A DNA stretch of 64,000 bases, from NCBI RefSeq assembly GCF_005771495.1, contig NZ_VAUW01000002.1:246746-310745 (forward strand), in the 5' to 3' direction. Positions 1 to 9,939 of this stretch are shown here, one piece after another. The translations under genes were made by a program, and so were the position numbers. The DNA is from Maribacter sp. ACAM166 (GTDB taxonomy: Bacteria > Bacteroidota > Bacteroidia > Flavobacteriales > Flavobacteriaceae). Position 1 is the stretch's first letter. The number at the start of each line of letters is the position of its first letter. A model generated the notes under the pieces. The model saw only the letters and a list, made by a program, of their open reading frames with translations. It was not told the origin of the DNA and ran no database searches.

Positions 1-447
1 GTTGAGCATGTAATTATTTCCTTGTGAAATATTAGTACCAGCAGGTGAAAAAACAGCATCTACCACATCATTTTCAGTATCGTACGTATCATTAACCCAA
101 TACTGTACCTTATCAAGTTGCGTTCCATTTGAAATACGCCATGAGTTATCATCTAATTGAGTGGCCATTAACTGCGCACCATCGTAATCGATTGCCATAA
201 AATCTTGAATATACTTTCCATAATTATCAGTACTATACGTCCCTGGAACTGTCTTTGGAATTCTATATACTACTGTTTCTGATGTAAATGAACCCGGATT
301 CAACTCAACTTTCACTCGGTCCTCGACAACATTTACCAAGTCTATCTTTGTGATAATTGGACTGTTTTCAATAGATAAAAGTGCCTTTCCGGCACCACAA
401 GAAGTTAAAATTAAGGCAAGGGCAAAAACTATTACTGTTTTTCTCAT
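1..447 (-). CDS. M61-type peptidase, lipoprotein (N-terminal part, runs off the window)
   Basis: Reading from the ATG at 447 leftward gives about 149 residues with no stop before the window edge. The start MRKTVIVFALALILTSCG is a lipoprotein signal with Cys17 in the lipobox. The following sequence (ITKIDLVNVVEDRVKVEL, then a VYRIPKTVPGTYS stretch and NYGKYIQDF) resembles the N-terminal beta domain of M61 glycyl-aminopeptidase-like enzymes of Bacteroidota. The catalytic HEXXH part lies beyond the edge, so the family call rests on the N-domain alone. The gene is divergent from pyrH, with about 155 bases between. Confidence 0.7.
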   Translation of the reverse strand, partial: MRKTVIVFALALILTSCGAGKALLSIENSPIITKIDLVNVVEDRVKVELNPGSFTSETVVYRIPKTVPGTYSTDNYGKYIQDFMAIDYDGAQLMATQLDDNSWRISNGTQLDKVQYWVNDTYDTENDVVDAVFSPAGTNISQGNNYMLN

Positions 448-574
448 AGCAAGCAACGATTAAATATACTTTTAGTATATGGATACCAAAGATAGAAAAT
501 ATGCCAGATCCCATTCTAAAAGAATAATGAACCGGTTGAATACAATATTGCCAACACCCGTCAAATATTTTCAT

Positions 575-582
575 TATTTTTG
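575..582 (+). promoter_or_regulatory. -7 element TATTTTTG before pyrH
   Basis: The octamer matches the TAnnTTTG -7 consensus of Bacteroidota primary-sigma promoters. A TTG lies at 548-550, a rather long spacing, so the -33 partner is uncertain. The start codon of pyrH follows 20 bases downstream. Confidence 0.45.
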
Positions 583-602
583 ATGGCAAATAAAAAATTG
601 AA

Positions 603-1310
603 ATGCACTACAAAAGAATTCTTCTAAAGCTTAGCGGTGAAGCCCTAATGGGTGAAAAGCAATATGGTATCGATTCTAATCGACTTAACGAATACGCAGA
701 AGAAATTAAGGAAGTAGTTGAAAAAGGTATTGAGGTAGCAATTGTCATTGGAGGCGGAAATATTTTTCGTGGCCTTACTGGCGCCGCAACAGGCATGGAT
801 CGTGTACAAGCAGACCACATGGGTATGTTAGCTACTGTAATAAATGGGCTCGCCCTACAAAGCTCACTAGAACTGAGTGGCGTTCAGACTAGACTGCAAT
901 CAGCAATAATGATTAATGAGGTAGCTGAACCTTTCATTCGAAGAAGAGCAATGAGACACCTTGAAAAAGGCAGGGTAGTTATATTTGGTGGTGGTACAGG
1001 AAACCCCTATTTCACGACAGATTCTGCAGCTGTATTAAGAGCCATAGAAATAGAAGCAGATGTAATACTTAAAGGTACCCGTGTAGACGGCATCTATACT
1101 GCAGATCCAGAAAAAGATAAAAGTGCCACTAAATTTGATTCAATATCCTTTCAAGATGTGTTGACAAAGGGGCTTAAAGTAATGGACACAACGGCCTTCA
1201 CTTTAAGTCAAGAAAATGAACTACCTATTGTAGTTTTTGATATGAACAAAAAAGGAAACTTACTTAAAATTGTTGATGGCCAAACTATTGGCACTAAGGT
1301 CAACGTGTAA
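603..1310 (+). CDS. pyrH: UMP kinase
   Basis: Phosphorylates UMP to UDP with ATP in cytoplasmic pyrimidine nucleotide synthesis. The 235 residues are the usual length for bacterial PyrH of the amino-acid kinase fold. Visible landmarks are the N-terminal LLKLSGEAL phosphate-binding strand, the IGGGNIFRG loop, the [18 protein letters not shown] segment near residues 125-142 and the [13 protein letters not shown] loop. It lies 44 bases upstream of frr, the pyrH-frr pairing that is common in bacteria, which supports co-transcription of nucleotide supply and translation functions. Confidence 0.97.
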   Translation: MHYKRILLKLSGEALMGEKQYGIDSNRLNEYAEEIKEVVEKGIEVAIVIGGGNIFRGLTGAATGMDRVQADHMGMLATVINGLALQSSLELSGVQTRLQSAIMINEVAEPFIRRRAMRHLEKGRVVIFGGGTGNPYFTTDSAAVLRAIEIEADVILKGTRVDGIYTADPEKDKSATKFDSISFQDVLTKGLKVMDTTAFTLSQENELPIVVFDMNKKGNLLKIVDGQTIGTKVNV

Positions 1311-1354
1311 TTTTTGGTACAGTTTATGGTTTGAAAAAGTAATATTCTCATTAT

Positions 1355-1909
1355 ATGAACGAAGAAGTACAATTTGTCTTAGACTCAACAAAAGAAAGCA
1401 TGGATGCTGCTATATCGCATCTTGAACGTGAATTTTTAAAAATTCGCGCAGGAAAAGCGAGTCCTGCTATGTTGTCAACTGTTTTAGTTAATTATTATGG
1501 TTCGCAAACCCCATTATCGCAAGTAGCCAATGTGAACACACCAGATGGACGTACTATTTCGGTTCAACCATGGGAAAAAGGAATGCTTCAAGAGATTGAG
1601 AAAGCAATCATGAATGCAAATTTAGGCTTCAACCCTATGAACAATGGCGATATGATTATCATCAATGTTCCGCCACTTACAGAAGAACGAAGAATACAAT
1701 TAACAAAACAAGCAAAAACTGAAGCAGAACATGCAAAAGTAGGCGTACGTAGTGCCAGACAAGATGCCAACAAAGAAATTAAAGATCTTGACATTTCTGA
1801 AGACCTTCAAAAAAATGCTACTGCCGACGTACAGGATTTAACTGATGTTTTTACTAAAAAAATAGATGATTTCTTAATGAAGAAAGAAACTGAAATTATG
1901 AAAGTATAA
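1355..1909 (+). CDS. frr: Ribosome recycling factor
   Basis: Releases ribosomes from mRNA after termination together with EF-G. The 184 residues match the family length. The coiled-coil domain is visible at both ends (from about residue 10 and from 105 to the C-terminus), with the typical RAGKASPAML segment near residues 32-41 and the VNTPDGRTISVQPWEK stretch of the small beta domain near 60-75. The gene follows pyrH directly and no separate terminator is seen between them. Confidence 0.97.
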   Translation: MNEEVQFVLDSTKESMDAAISHLEREFLKIRAGKASPAMLSTVLVNYYGSQTPLSQVANVNTPDGRTISVQPWEKGMLQEIEKAIMNANLGFNPMNNGDMIIINVPPLTEERRIQLTKQAKTEAEHAKVGVRSARQDANKEIKDLDISEDLQKNATADVQDLTDVFTKKIDDFLMKKETEIMKV

Positions 1910-2014
1910 TATTGAAGATTAAATTCATAAAACTATGCTATCCTAGCAAGGTCGTTTAGATTTAGTAGTGTCAATTTTAAACTTTTCAATTTAGGAACAA
2001 ATGTACCTATTGGT

Positions 2015-2022
2015 TACCTTTG
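2015..2022 (+). promoter_or_regulatory. -7 element TACCTTTG before the MMPL exporter
   Basis: Fits the TAnnTTTG consensus. It overlaps the alternative TTG start at 2020, which implies transcription begins near 2030 and that the ATG at 2041 is the real start. Confidence 0.5.
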
Positions 2023-2040
2023 GCACCTGCAAAAACAATT

Positions 2041-4428
2041 ATGGCAGCTAAACTTACTAAGGGATTTTGGCCAAAAACGGCAAACATTATTCTCCGTAAC
2101 AGGATCCTAATAATATTTTTAATCACTGGATTTACAATTTTCATGGCCATGCAATGGCAATATATGCGATTTTCCAGTTCGCAGACCAACCTATTACCAG
2201 ATGACCACCCAGTCAACCAACAATACCAAGACTTTCTTAGTAAGTTTGGCGAAGAAGGTAACGCAGTGGTTTTCGCCATACGAGACAGTGCACTTTTTAA
2301 ACCTGAAAACTTTAATAGGTGGAATAAACTAAGTAAGCAACTAGGTGCATTCCCAGAGGTAGAATTTGTTCTATCTACCGACAATTTACAAGAACTTGTT
2401 AAGGATAATGAGAAGCAAGAATTTAAAATGCAACCTTTAATTTCTCGTGAATTAACTACTCAAAAAGAAATCGATAGTATTACCAATCATTTATTCAACA
2501 ACCTTCCTTTTTATGAAAATCTAATCTACAATAAGGAAAGTCGCACATTACGTACCATTGTTTATTTAGATAAGGACATTGTAAATACCTCTGTAAGAAA
2601 AGACTTCATTCTACAGGATTTGAATACCCTGGTCAAGAATTTTGAAAAGGAAACCAGTTTGGACGTTCATATTTCTGGTATGCCCTACGTAAGAACAATG
2701 AATTCGCAGAATATTATCGATGAAATCGGTAAATTTATCTTGGCTGCTCTTGGCGTTACCTCAATAATTTTCTTCTTTTTTTTTAGAAGTATTCGAGCTA
2801 CATTTATTTCGATGTGCGTCGTTATTATTGGCGTAATGTGGGCCTTTGGCTTACTAGGCCTATTACAGTATGAGATTACGGTTCTTACTGCCCTTATTCC
2901 CCCTTTAATTATCGTGATAGGAATCCCCAATTGTATTTTCTTAATCAATAAATACCAACAAGAAGTCAAAAAGCATGGTAATCAGGCACTATCCTTACAG
3001 CGGGTAATATCAAAGATCGGTAATGCCACATTAATGACCAATATTACCACAGCATCTGGTTTTGCAACATTCATCATAACAGATAGCAAACTTTTAAAGG
3101 AATTTGGTATTGTAGCTTCCATTAATATCATAGGCATATTCATCATATCCCTACTTATTATTCCAATCGCATATAGCTTTATGCCATTGCCCAAAACAAA
3201 GCACTTAAAACATTTGAATAAAAAATGGATCGATGCCTTTGTAAGTTGGATGGAAAGTATCGTAAGACATAGAAGAATATCGGTGTATATTGTTTCAATA
3301 GCAGTTTTGGTATTAAGTATTATCGGTATTTATCAAATTAGAATATCAGGAAGTCCGATTGAGGACATGCCTAAGAACGCTGAATTTTTTCACGACATCC
3401 GTTTTTTTGAAAAAGAATTCAAGGGAATAATGCCTGTTGAAATAGTGGTTGACACAAAAACGCCAAAAGGTGTTTTAAAACCCGCCACGCTTAAGCGAAT
3501 GAATCAACTTGGAGAAGTCATTGAGGAAATACCTGAACTTTCAACTCCAGTATCTGTAGTGAACTTAATAAAATATTCTAAACAGGCTTTTTACAATGGC
3601 CTACCGAAATATTACCAACTACCAACAAGCCAAGAGAATTCTTTTATTATGGATGTTGCCCGCAAATCATCGAACAACAGCGACCTCTTAAAAACTTTTG
3701 TAGACAGTACAGGGCAATCAGCCAGAATAACCACGTTTATGCGAGATGTCACTACCAGTCGCATGGAACAAATTGAAGAAAGACTCTTAGAAAATATAGC
3801 AAAAATTTTCCCTGCCGAACGGTACAATGTCTATATGACCGGTAGTGCTTTATTGTTTTTAAAAGGGACAAAATACCTAGTCAAAAACCTAATAATGTCT
3901 CTGGCTTTAGCAATAGGATTAATTGCCCTTTTCATGGCCTATCTGTTTAGGTCGTTTAGAATGATTATTATTTCTCTCATCCCTAATTTACTACCCTTAG
4001 TAATAACCGCAGGTATTATGGGTTTTGTAGGTGTTCCAATAAAACCTTCTACAATTTTGGTGTTCAGTATTGCTTTTGGAATCTCGGTCGATGACACCAT
4101 TCACTTCCTGGCCAAGTATAGGCAAGAATTGACTGCGAATAATTGGCGTATTGAAAAATCGGTCTATAATGCATTACGCGAGACTGGCGTAAGTATGTTC
4201 TACACCTCAATAGTACTATTTTTTGGATTTTCAGTTTTTGTTATTTCCAACTTTGGAGGAACGGTTGCTTTAGGCTCTTTGGTTTCGGCTACCCTGCTAC
4301 TTGCCATGTTAGCTAACCTTATTCTTTTACCCTCCTTATTATTATCCCTGGAGAAAAGTATTGCGAATAAGCAAACACTTAAAAAGCCGCAAATAGACAT
4401 ACTACCACAAGACGAACATAGCAACTAG
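2041..4428 (+). CDS. MMPL/RND-superfamily exporter
   Basis: Predicted inner-membrane transporter of the MMPL branch of the RND superfamily, 795 residues from the ATG at 2041. A first membrane helix (about residues 22-40) is followed by an extracytoplasmic domain, a block of five or six helices (about 230-385), then the same pattern again: one helix near 410-430, a second soluble domain, and a final helix block from about 625. Both blocks carry the charged GIPNCIFLINKYQQE / GISVDDTIHFLAKYRQE segment typical of the family. The upstream TTG start is disfavoured because a promoter element overlaps it. Substrate unknown; lipids or hydrophobic small molecules are typical for the family. Confidence 0.85.
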   Translation: MAAKLTKGFWPKTANIILRNRILIIFLITGFTIFMAMQWQYMRFSSSQTNLLPDDHPVNQQYQDFLSKFGEEGNAVVFAIRDSALFKPENFNRWNKLSKQLGAFPEVEFVLSTDNLQELVKDNEKQEFKMQPLISRELTTQKEIDSITNHLFNNLPFYENLIYNKESRTLRTIVYLDKDIVNTSVRKDFILQDLNTLVKNFEKETSLDVHISGMPYVRTMNSQNIIDEIGKFILAALGVTSIIFFFFFRSIRATFISMCVVIIGVMWAFGLLGLLQYEITVLTALIPPLIIVIGIPNCIFLINKYQQEVKKHGNQALSLQRVISKIGNATLMTNITTASGFATFIITDSKLLKEFGIVASINIIGIFIISLLIIPIAYSFMPLPKTKHLKHLNKKWIDAFVSWMESIVRHRRISVYIVSIAVLVLSIIGIYQIRISGSPIEDMPKNAEFFHDIRFFEKEFKGIMPVEIVVDTKTPKGVLKPATLKRMNQLGEVIEEIPELSTPVSVVNLIKYSKQAFYNGLPKYYQLPTSQENSFIMDVARKSSNNSDLLKTFVDSTGQSARITTFMRDVTTSRMEQIEERLLENIAKIFPAERYNVYMTGSALLFLKGTKYLVKNLIMSLALAIGLIALFMAYLFRSFRMIIISLIPNLLPLVITAGIMGFVGVPIKPSTILVFSIAFGISVDDTIHFLAKYRQELTANNWRIEKSVYNALRETGVSMFYTSIVLFFGFSVFVISNFGGTVALGSLVSATLLLAMLANLILLPSLLLSLEKSIANKQTLKKPQIDILPQDEHSN

Positions 4429-4470
4429 AAAAATTTCCGTTAGAAAACGTTTTAAATTGATACTTGACAC

Positions 4471-4498
4471 TTTGTTTTTTAACAAAATCTTATCTTTG
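4471..4498 (+). promoter_or_regulatory. Promoter of asnS (TTTG / TATCTTTG)
   Basis: TTTG at 4471-4474 and TATCTTTG at 4491-4498 match the Bacteroidota -33/-7 pattern, 27 bases before the asnS start. Confidence 0.6.
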
Positions 4499-4524
4499 GC
4501 CTTTTAATTTACAATTCATTCAGC

Positions 4525-5958
4525 ATGCGTTTAGCAACAATAAAAGAACTATTAATAAGTAAAAATTTACTTCAAGAAATAACGATTAAAGGTTGGGTAC
4601 GGACCTTTAGAAGCAATAGATTCATCGCTTTAAATGATGGCTCTACCTTGAACACGATACAATGTGTTGTGGATTTTGAAAAGTTCGATGAAGAATTATT
4701 GAAAAAAGTAAATACAGGAGCTGCATTAGAGATTACAGGAACTCTTGTAGAAAGTCAAGGAAGGGGGCAAACAGTTGAAATTCAAGTAATGAATTTAGTC
4801 GTATTAGGTATTGCTGATCCAGAAGAGTATCCTATTCAACCAAAAAAACACTCTTTGGAGTTTTTAAGGGAAAAAGCACACTTAAGAATTCGCACCAATA
4901 CTTTTGCAGCAATAATGAGAGTTAGGTCTACCCTAGCCTTTGCAATACACAATTATTTTAGAGAGAATGGTTTTAACTATTTTCATGCTCCGATAATAAC
5001 AGGTTCTGATGCAGAAGGCGCAGGAGAAATGTTTAGAGTAACCACATTAGATGAAAAAAAACCACCGTTAACTGAAGACGGTTCTGTTGATTATAAAGAG
5101 GATTTTTTCGGAAAAGAAACTAACCTAACAGTATCTGGTCAATTGGAGGCTGAGGCTTATGCCATGGCTTTAGGAAAAGTCTATACGTTCGGCCCAACGT
5201 TTAGAGCTGAAAACTCGAATACTTCGAGACACCTGGCAGAATTCTGGATGATAGAGCCTGAAATGGCTTTCTTTGATTTGGAAGCAAATATGGACCTCGC
5301 AGAAGAATTCATAAAAAATGTTATCTCCTACACATTAACCCATTGCCAAGAAGACTTAGAATTTCTAGAAAAAAGATTAATAGACGAAGAGAAAAGCAAA
5401 CCACAAGCTCAGCGAAGCGACATGGCGTTAATTGAAAAACTCAAATTTGTAGTTGACAACAACTTCAAGAGAGTTAGCTATACTGAGGCAATTGACATTC
5501 TTAAAAATTGCAAGCCTAACAAAAAGAAGCAGTTTCAATATCCTATTGAAGAATGGGGTACTGATCTACAAAGCGAGCATGAGCGCTATCTAGTTGAAAA
5601 ACATTTTAATTGTCCTGTTATCTTATTCGACTACCCGGCAAAAATAAAAGCTTTCTACATGCGCCTAAATGAAGACGGTAAGACTGTTAGAGCTATGGAT
5701 ATTTTATTCCCCGGTATCGGCGAGATAGTTGGCGGTTCTCAAAGAGAAGAGCGTTTAGATGTTCTTAAACAGAAAATTAAGGATTTAGGCATTGACGAGA
5801 AAGAACTTTGGTGGTATTTAGATTTACGCAAGTTTGGTACTGCAGAACATAGTGGTTTTGGACTCGGTTTTGAAAGGTTAGTGCTATTCGCTACTGGCAT
5901 GGGTAACATTAGAGATGTTATACCCTTTCCAAGAACACCACAGAATGCAGATTTCTAA
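4525..5958 (+). CDS. asnS: Asparaginyl-tRNA synthetase
   Basis: Class II synthetase that charges tRNA-Asn in the cytoplasm. The 477 residues include an N-terminal OB-fold anticodon-binding domain (about 1-110), class II motif 2 as [19 protein letters not shown] (about 223-241) and motif 3 as [13 protein letters not shown] close to the C-terminus. An insertion of charged residues near 285-340 is usual for bacterial AsnS. It has its own promoter and is followed after 38 bases by rpoN. Confidence 0.97.
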   Translation: MRLATIKELLISKNLLQEITIKGWVRTFRSNRFIALNDGSTLNTIQCVVDFEKFDEELLKKVNTGAALEITGTLVESQGRGQTVEIQVMNLVVLGIADPEEYPIQPKKHSLEFLREKAHLRIRTNTFAAIMRVRSTLAFAIHNYFRENGFNYFHAPIITGSDAEGAGEMFRVTTLDEKKPPLTEDGSVDYKEDFFGKETNLTVSGQLEAEAYAMALGKVYTFGPTFRAENSNTSRHLAEFWMIEPEMAFFDLEANMDLAEEFIKNVISYTLTHCQEDLEFLEKRLIDEEKSKPQAQRSDMALIEKLKFVVDNNFKRVSYTEAIDILKNCKPNKKKQFQYPIEEWGTDLQSEHERYLVEKHFNCPVILFDYPAKIKAFYMRLNEDGKTVRAMDILFPGIGEIVGGSQREERLDVLKQKIKDLGIDEKELWWYLDLRKFGTAEHSGFGLGFERLVLFATGMGNIRDVIPFPRTPQNADF

Positions 5959-5996
5959 GCAGATTTAGTTACTTTTACATGTACTAGAAGAAAGTA

Positions 5997-7454
5997 ATGC
6001 TGAAACAACACCTAAATTTTAAGCTATCCCAAAAATTATCCCCTCAGCAAATTCAATTGATGAAGCTGATTCAATTGCCTACGCAGGCATTTGAGCAACG
6101 TTTAAGTCAAGAATTAGAAGAAAATCCTGCCTTGGAAACAGGAAAGGAAGAATCGGAAGCGTTATCTGATGAATATGACGATCTCTACGAACAGGAATCT
6201 GAAAATGAAACCATCGAAACTGAGGATATAAATATCGATGATTACCTAAGTGACGATGAAATACCCGACTACCGTACAAAGGCTAACAATTATAGTTCAG
6301 ACGATGAGGAGAAAAGTGTGCCCTATGCTGCCGGAATTTCATTTAACCAGTATCTGATAAATCAATTAAACACCTTTTACCTTAGCGATGATGAATGGAG
6401 CATTGCTGAATTTCTTGTCGGTAGCGTTGATGAAAGCGGTTATATTAGAAGACCAATTGCCGATATTATGGATGATTTGGCTTTTACCCAAAACATCTAT
6501 ACTGATGAACAAGCCATCTCAAAGATTCTATCCATAGTCCAAGACTTAGATCCGCCAGGTGTTGGCGCAAGGTCTTTAGAGGAGTGTTTGGTCATTCAAT
6601 TAGAGCGCAAAGAACTAACACCAAGTGTAGAATTGGCTACCGCCATTCTTAAAAAATCATTTGAGCACTTTACTAAAAAGCATTACCAAAAATTAATTCA
6701 AAAGCATACTATTACCGAAGATGAGCTAAAGCAAGCTATCGGCGAAATAGAAAAATTGAATCCTAAACCAGGAGGCTCCTATTCTGGTAATAATAGAATG
6801 GTGGAACATGTTGTTCCTGATTTTGCAATACGAATTGTTGAAGGTGAATTAGAATTATCGCTTAACGGTCGCAATGCTCCTGAATTACATGTCTCAAGAG
6901 AATACAGTAATATGCTAAAAGGGTATAAGGAGGCAAAAGAAAAATCCAAATCTCAAAAGGATACGGTAATGTTTATTAAGCAAAAACTAGATGCAGCTAA
7001 ATGGTTTATTGATGCGATAAGACAACGGCAACAGACATTGTTTATAACCATGAACTCTATTATGCAGTATCAAAATGAATATTTTCTAACAGGTGATGAG
7101 CGTAATTTACGCCCGATGATTTTAAAGGATATTGCTGACGAAATTGGTATGGACGTTTCGACCGTATCGAGAGTAGCGAATAGTAAATATGTAGATACTC
7201 CATATGGCACAAAGCTGATAAAAGAATATTTTTCAGAATCTATGAAAAATGAGCAAGGTGAAGATGTCTCCACAAAGGAAATAAAAAAAATTCTTGAAAC
7301 AGTCATTCAAAATGAAATTAAGAAGAAACCTTTAACAGATGACAAACTTGCTTCAATTTTAAAAGAAAAAGGGTATCCTATTGCCCGAAGAACGGTAGCA
7401 AAGTATCGAGAACAACTAAGCATACCTGTAGCACGAATGAGAAAAGAGATTTAA
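5997..7454 (+). CDS. rpoN: RNA polymerase sigma-54 factor
   Basis: Alternative sigma factor that recognises -24/-12 promoters and needs an AAA+ activator. The 485 residues show the Gln/Leu-rich activator-contact region I (LKQHLNFKLSQKLSPQQIQL), an acidic region II (about 55-105), the core-binding domain, and at the C-terminus the RpoN box ARRTVAKYRE with the preceding helix-turn-helix. A matching NtrC-type activator lies at 29143-30468 and a good sigma-54 promoter at 30595, so the whole circuit is in this window. Its stop overlaps the next ATG by one base. Confidence 0.97.
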   Translation: MLKQHLNFKLSQKLSPQQIQLMKLIQLPTQAFEQRLSQELEENPALETGKEESEALSDEYDDLYEQESENETIETEDINIDDYLSDDEIPDYRTKANNYSSDDEEKSVPYAAGISFNQYLINQLNTFYLSDDEWSIAEFLVGSVDESGYIRRPIADIMDDLAFTQNIYTDEQAISKILSIVQDLDPPGVGARSLEECLVIQLERKELTPSVELATAILKKSFEHFTKKHYQKLIQKHTITEDELKQAIGEIEKLNPKPGGSYSGNNRMVEHVVPDFAIRIVEGELELSLNGRNAPELHVSREYSNMLKGYKEAKEKSKSQKDTVMFIKQKLDAAKWFIDAIRQRQQTLFITMNSIMQYQNEYFLTGDERNLRPMILKDIADEIGMDVSTVSRVANSKYVDTPYGTKLIKEYFSESMKNEQGEDVSTKEIKKILETVIQNEIKKKPLTDDKLASILKEKGYPIARRTVAKYREQLSIPVARMRKEI

Positions 7455-8059
7455 TGAAAGTTTTTTCCAATCTAATCTCTTATTTACTTCACCCTCTATT
7501 TATACCAATAGTAGGTACTATTGCCTATTTTTTAATAACACCCAAATACACCCCATTAGAAGTACGCAGCGCTAACATCTTACCCATATTTATATTAACC
7601 GTAATTATCCCTATCGTTATATTTTTCATCTTAAAAAATCTTAGGATAGTAAATTCTATTTTTCTAGAAACTATTTCTGAGCGAAAATACCCTCTATACA
7701 TCCATATTTCTATTATACTTCTCATTCTCTATAAGGTAATTCCTAATAACTATATAAGTGAGTTATACTTCTATTTCACAGGACTTTTAGGTGCAGCAAT
7801 GACATGTCTTCTCATGTTATTTTTTAACATTAAAACAAGTCTACATGTAGTTGGCGTTAGCGGATTACTTATGTACCTAATAAATCTTAGCATACATTTT
7901 GAAATCAATTTAATTATTGCAATTAGTATTTTCGTACTGCTTACCGGTAGTGTGATAACTGCAAGACTTTATTTGAAAGCGCACACTAAAATCGAACTGT
8001 TAACAGGTCTTTTTATCGGTCTACTATCACAATTACTAACCGTACGCTTTTGGCTATAA
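7454..8059 (+). CDS. PAP2-like integral membrane protein
   Basis: 201 residues with about six hydrophobic helices. The segment SLHVVGVSG near residue 136 and ARLYLKAHTKIELLTG near 175-190 resemble the SxxH and H-containing motifs of PAP2 phosphatases, but the full set of active-site residues is not clear, so it may be an inactive relative or lipid-interacting protein. The start codon overlaps the rpoN stop (translational coupling) and the 3' end overlaps the convergent gene by six bases. Confidence 0.6.
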   Translation: MKVFSNLISYLLHPLFIPIVGTIAYFLITPKYTPLEVRSANILPIFILTVIIPIVIFFILKNLRIVNSIFLETISERKYPLYIHISIILLILYKVIPNNYISELYFYFTGLLGAAMTCLLMLFFNIKTSLHVVGVSGLLMYLINLSIHFEINLIIAISIFVLLTGSVITARLYLKAHTKIELLTGLFIGLLSQLLTVRFWL

Positions 8060-8728
8060 AATATAGAATATAAGCCCTACACGAAGTGGCCTATACTGTA
8101 AGACCTCGCCGTTCACCATTGCTTTACCATCAAAAAGGTCGGTTAGTGCATAATATGCATGGAAATTAAATGTGTTATACCCAAAACTTAGGGTCAGACC
8201 ATATTGAAACTCAGAAAGGTCAGTATTATAAAATCCATCTTTTGTAGTATCTAATACAAATTTTGACCGAGTACCTACTATATAAGCAGCTTTTATACCC
8301 GTATAAAACCTCCAAAACTTGTACTCCTCTGAAGTTGAATTACGCCATCTAAATTCTAGAGGAAACTCTAAGAGATGTGTTTCCAATTTACTTCTAGTAA
8401 TATTATCATCAATACTATAGGTAATAGTGTTCAACTCAAGATTAGCTACGAGATTTGAATAATAACTGTTTAACGCTAAACCCACACCTACACCTATAGC
8501 CCTAGTTCCCGTTCGGTTTAAAGGAATGTCTTTAATAAAGCCACCTTGTAGACCATATGACAAATTACGTTGGTTTGAACCCTCTGGAGGGCTGAGTAAG
8601 AAATTATATGACAGGCCTAAGTAAAACTGATCTTCAAAATAACGCCGATGATCAATGCTATCATTACTAATTTGGGCAACAGAAGAAATCGTCACTAGTA
8701 GGCAGGTCAAAAGAATAACAAATCGCAT
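8054..8728 (-). CDS. PorT-family outer-membrane beta-barrel protein
   Basis: 224 residues with a cleavable signal peptide (MRFVILLTCLLVTISSVAQ) and alternating amphipathic strands such as FYLGLSYNFLL, AIGVGVGLALNSYY, LEFPLEFRWRN and ending in RPLRVGLIFYIL, a typical aromatic/hydrophobic barrel end. This fits the general PorT-like porin family of Bacteroidota. I do not see enough to call it the gliding/type IX secretion PorT itself. It is separated from the exbD genes by a strong hairpin at 8751-8780. Confidence 0.7.
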   Translation of the reverse strand: MRFVILLTCLLVTISSVAQISNDSIDHRRYFEDQFYLGLSYNFLLSPPEGSNQRNLSYGLQGGFIKDIPLNRTGTRAIGVGVGLALNSYYSNLVANLELNTITYSIDDNITRSKLETHLLEFPLEFRWRNSTSEEYKFWRFYTGIKAAYIVGTRSKFVLDTTKDGFYNTDLSEFQYGLTLSFGYNTFNFHAYYALTDLFDGKAMVNGEVLQYRPLRVGLIFYIL

Positions 8729-8750
8729 CCAGTAAAGTTAATCAAATAAA

Positions 8751-8780
8751 AAAACGCTTCAAATAAATTTGAAGCGTTTT
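8751..8780 (-). terminator. Terminator downstream of the exb operon
   Basis: AAAACGCTTCAAAT pairs perfectly with ATTTGAAGCGTTTT (14 bp, 2-base loop) and is flanked by A/T runs, so it could work in both directions. It sits 21 bases after the exbD stop. Confidence 0.8.
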
Positions 8781-8800
8781 GATAATTTATAAACCACTAA

Positions 8801-9283
8801 CTATTGTAGATTATTAAAAGCATCTCCTTTAAACGTAGTATAATTTACTTTCAAAGCATTTACTTTTCTTAACTCTTGTTTAATATCGGATATCAATCCC
8901 ATACTAGCATTTTTATCAACCTTAAGTGCAGTGGTCAATACATTTTGAAGTTCTTGTGGCTTTTTAGCCCTTTCCATCAAAATATAATCTCCGACATCAG
9001 ATGGACTAGAAAATTTATCATTTAATTGAATTTTCGGTTCAGTACCAAAAGTCTTTTCATATTCTCTAGTTGGTTTTCCAACATAAATATAGATTATACG
9101 ATCTTTTTTCTCCAATTTTTTGACTTCACTAGCATTTGGAAGTACGTTATCCACTTTCAAAGAACTATCCTTCATAACTGTTACAGTCATGAAGAAAAAC
9201 AAAAGCATAAATACAATGTCAGGAAGTGAAGCGGTTGAAACCGCTGGAATCTCTCCGTCTTTTTTCTTTGCAAATTTTGACAT
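8801..9283 (-). CDS. exbD: ExbD/TolR-type biopolymer transport protein (second copy)
   Basis: 160 residues: short cytoplasmic N-terminus, one membrane helix (about 21-38, LPDIVFMLLFFFMTVTVM) with the Asp of the proton path at its start, and a periplasmic domain. ExbD works with ExbB and TonB to energise outer-membrane receptors. It is the last gene of a minus-strand operon (ExbB, small membrane protein, ExbD, ExbD); 21 bases separate it from the other exbD. Two different ExbD proteins beside one ExbB is usual in Bacteroidota. Confidence 0.9.
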   Translation of the reverse strand: MSKFAKKKDGEIPAVSTASLPDIVFMLLFFFMTVTVMKDSSLKVDNVLPNASEVKKLEKKDRIIYIYVGKPTREYEKTFGTEPKIQLNDKFSSPSDVGDYILMERAKKPQELQNVLTTALKVDKNASMGLISDIKQELRKVNALKVNYTTFKGDAFNNLQ

Positions 9284-9304
9284 AGTGTTACTTTTAGTTA
9301 TTAA

Positions 9305-9925
9305 TTATTCTTGTGAAGTTTCAGCTTCAGATAATTTTTGTGGAAACAAACCCTGTATACGCGTCACCTGTTCCTTCAATTCCTCTTTGACGGCATCTGA
9401 TGTTTCAGGGTTCAAATACTCTGCTTCCATATCTACATACACCTTACCAAACAATCGCTTAGATTCTCTATTCCTAAGGTCATTATATGCTCCTACCAAT
9501 TCGTTTTGAACTGTGATGTAAGTGCCATATTTTGTTTCTCGATCGTTCTTTAACGATATAATTGCCTTATTTGGATTATCAGATGAGTCACCGTTACGTT
9601 TACCCTTGCAATAGCTGCAATATTCTGGACTACCTTGCGGTGCTCCACCGTTATCTAAAAAATCCATTGCTCTCTCACGCAATTTATCAATCGTTAGTAT
9701 ATTATCCTCCACCAACAATTGACCATTACGGTTTATACTGACCGTAAAAATATTCTTTTGCTTGATAATAGGTGGATTTTCCGGCTCTTCCATTGGTGGC
9801 AACATACGATCCAATCCAGCATCTGTTTCAATAGTAGTAGTTACCAAGAAAAAGATTAATAAAAGGAAAGCTATATCCGCCATGGACCCAGCGCTTACTT
9901 CTGGTGCTCCTGCTCTTCTAGCCAT
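9305..9925 (-). CDS. exbD: ExbD/TolR-type biopolymer transport protein (first copy)
   Basis: 206 residues, longer than its neighbour. Same layout: N-terminal ARRAGAPEVSAGSMADIAF, the conserved Asp at the start of the membrane helix (about 17-36) and a periplasmic part. The periplasmic domain carries an unusual CSYCKGKRNG stretch (about 103-112) with two Cys that could form a disulfide, and a charged C-terminal extension. Second-last gene of the operon. Confidence 0.9.
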   Translation of the reverse strand: MARRAGAPEVSAGSMADIAFLLLIFFLVTTTIETDAGLDRMLPPMEEPENPPIIKQKNIFTVSINRNGQLLVEDNILTIDKLRERAMDFLDNGGAPQGSPEYCSYCKGKRNGDSSDNPNKAIISLKNDRETKYGTYITVQNELVGAYNDLRNRESKRLFGKVYVDMEAEYLNPETSDAVKEELKEQVTRIQGLFPQKLSEAETSQE

Positions 9926-9939
9926 AGTTATCTATTTTA

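Noticed and set aside
2007..2384. 125-codon ORF on the minus strand opposite the MMPL gene
   Set aside because: Fully antisense to a well-conserved gene; no family resemblance.
8054..8728. Identity as the gliding/type IX secretion protein PorT
   Set aside because: The length and barrel layout fit the broad family only; the specific motifs of PorT were not seen.
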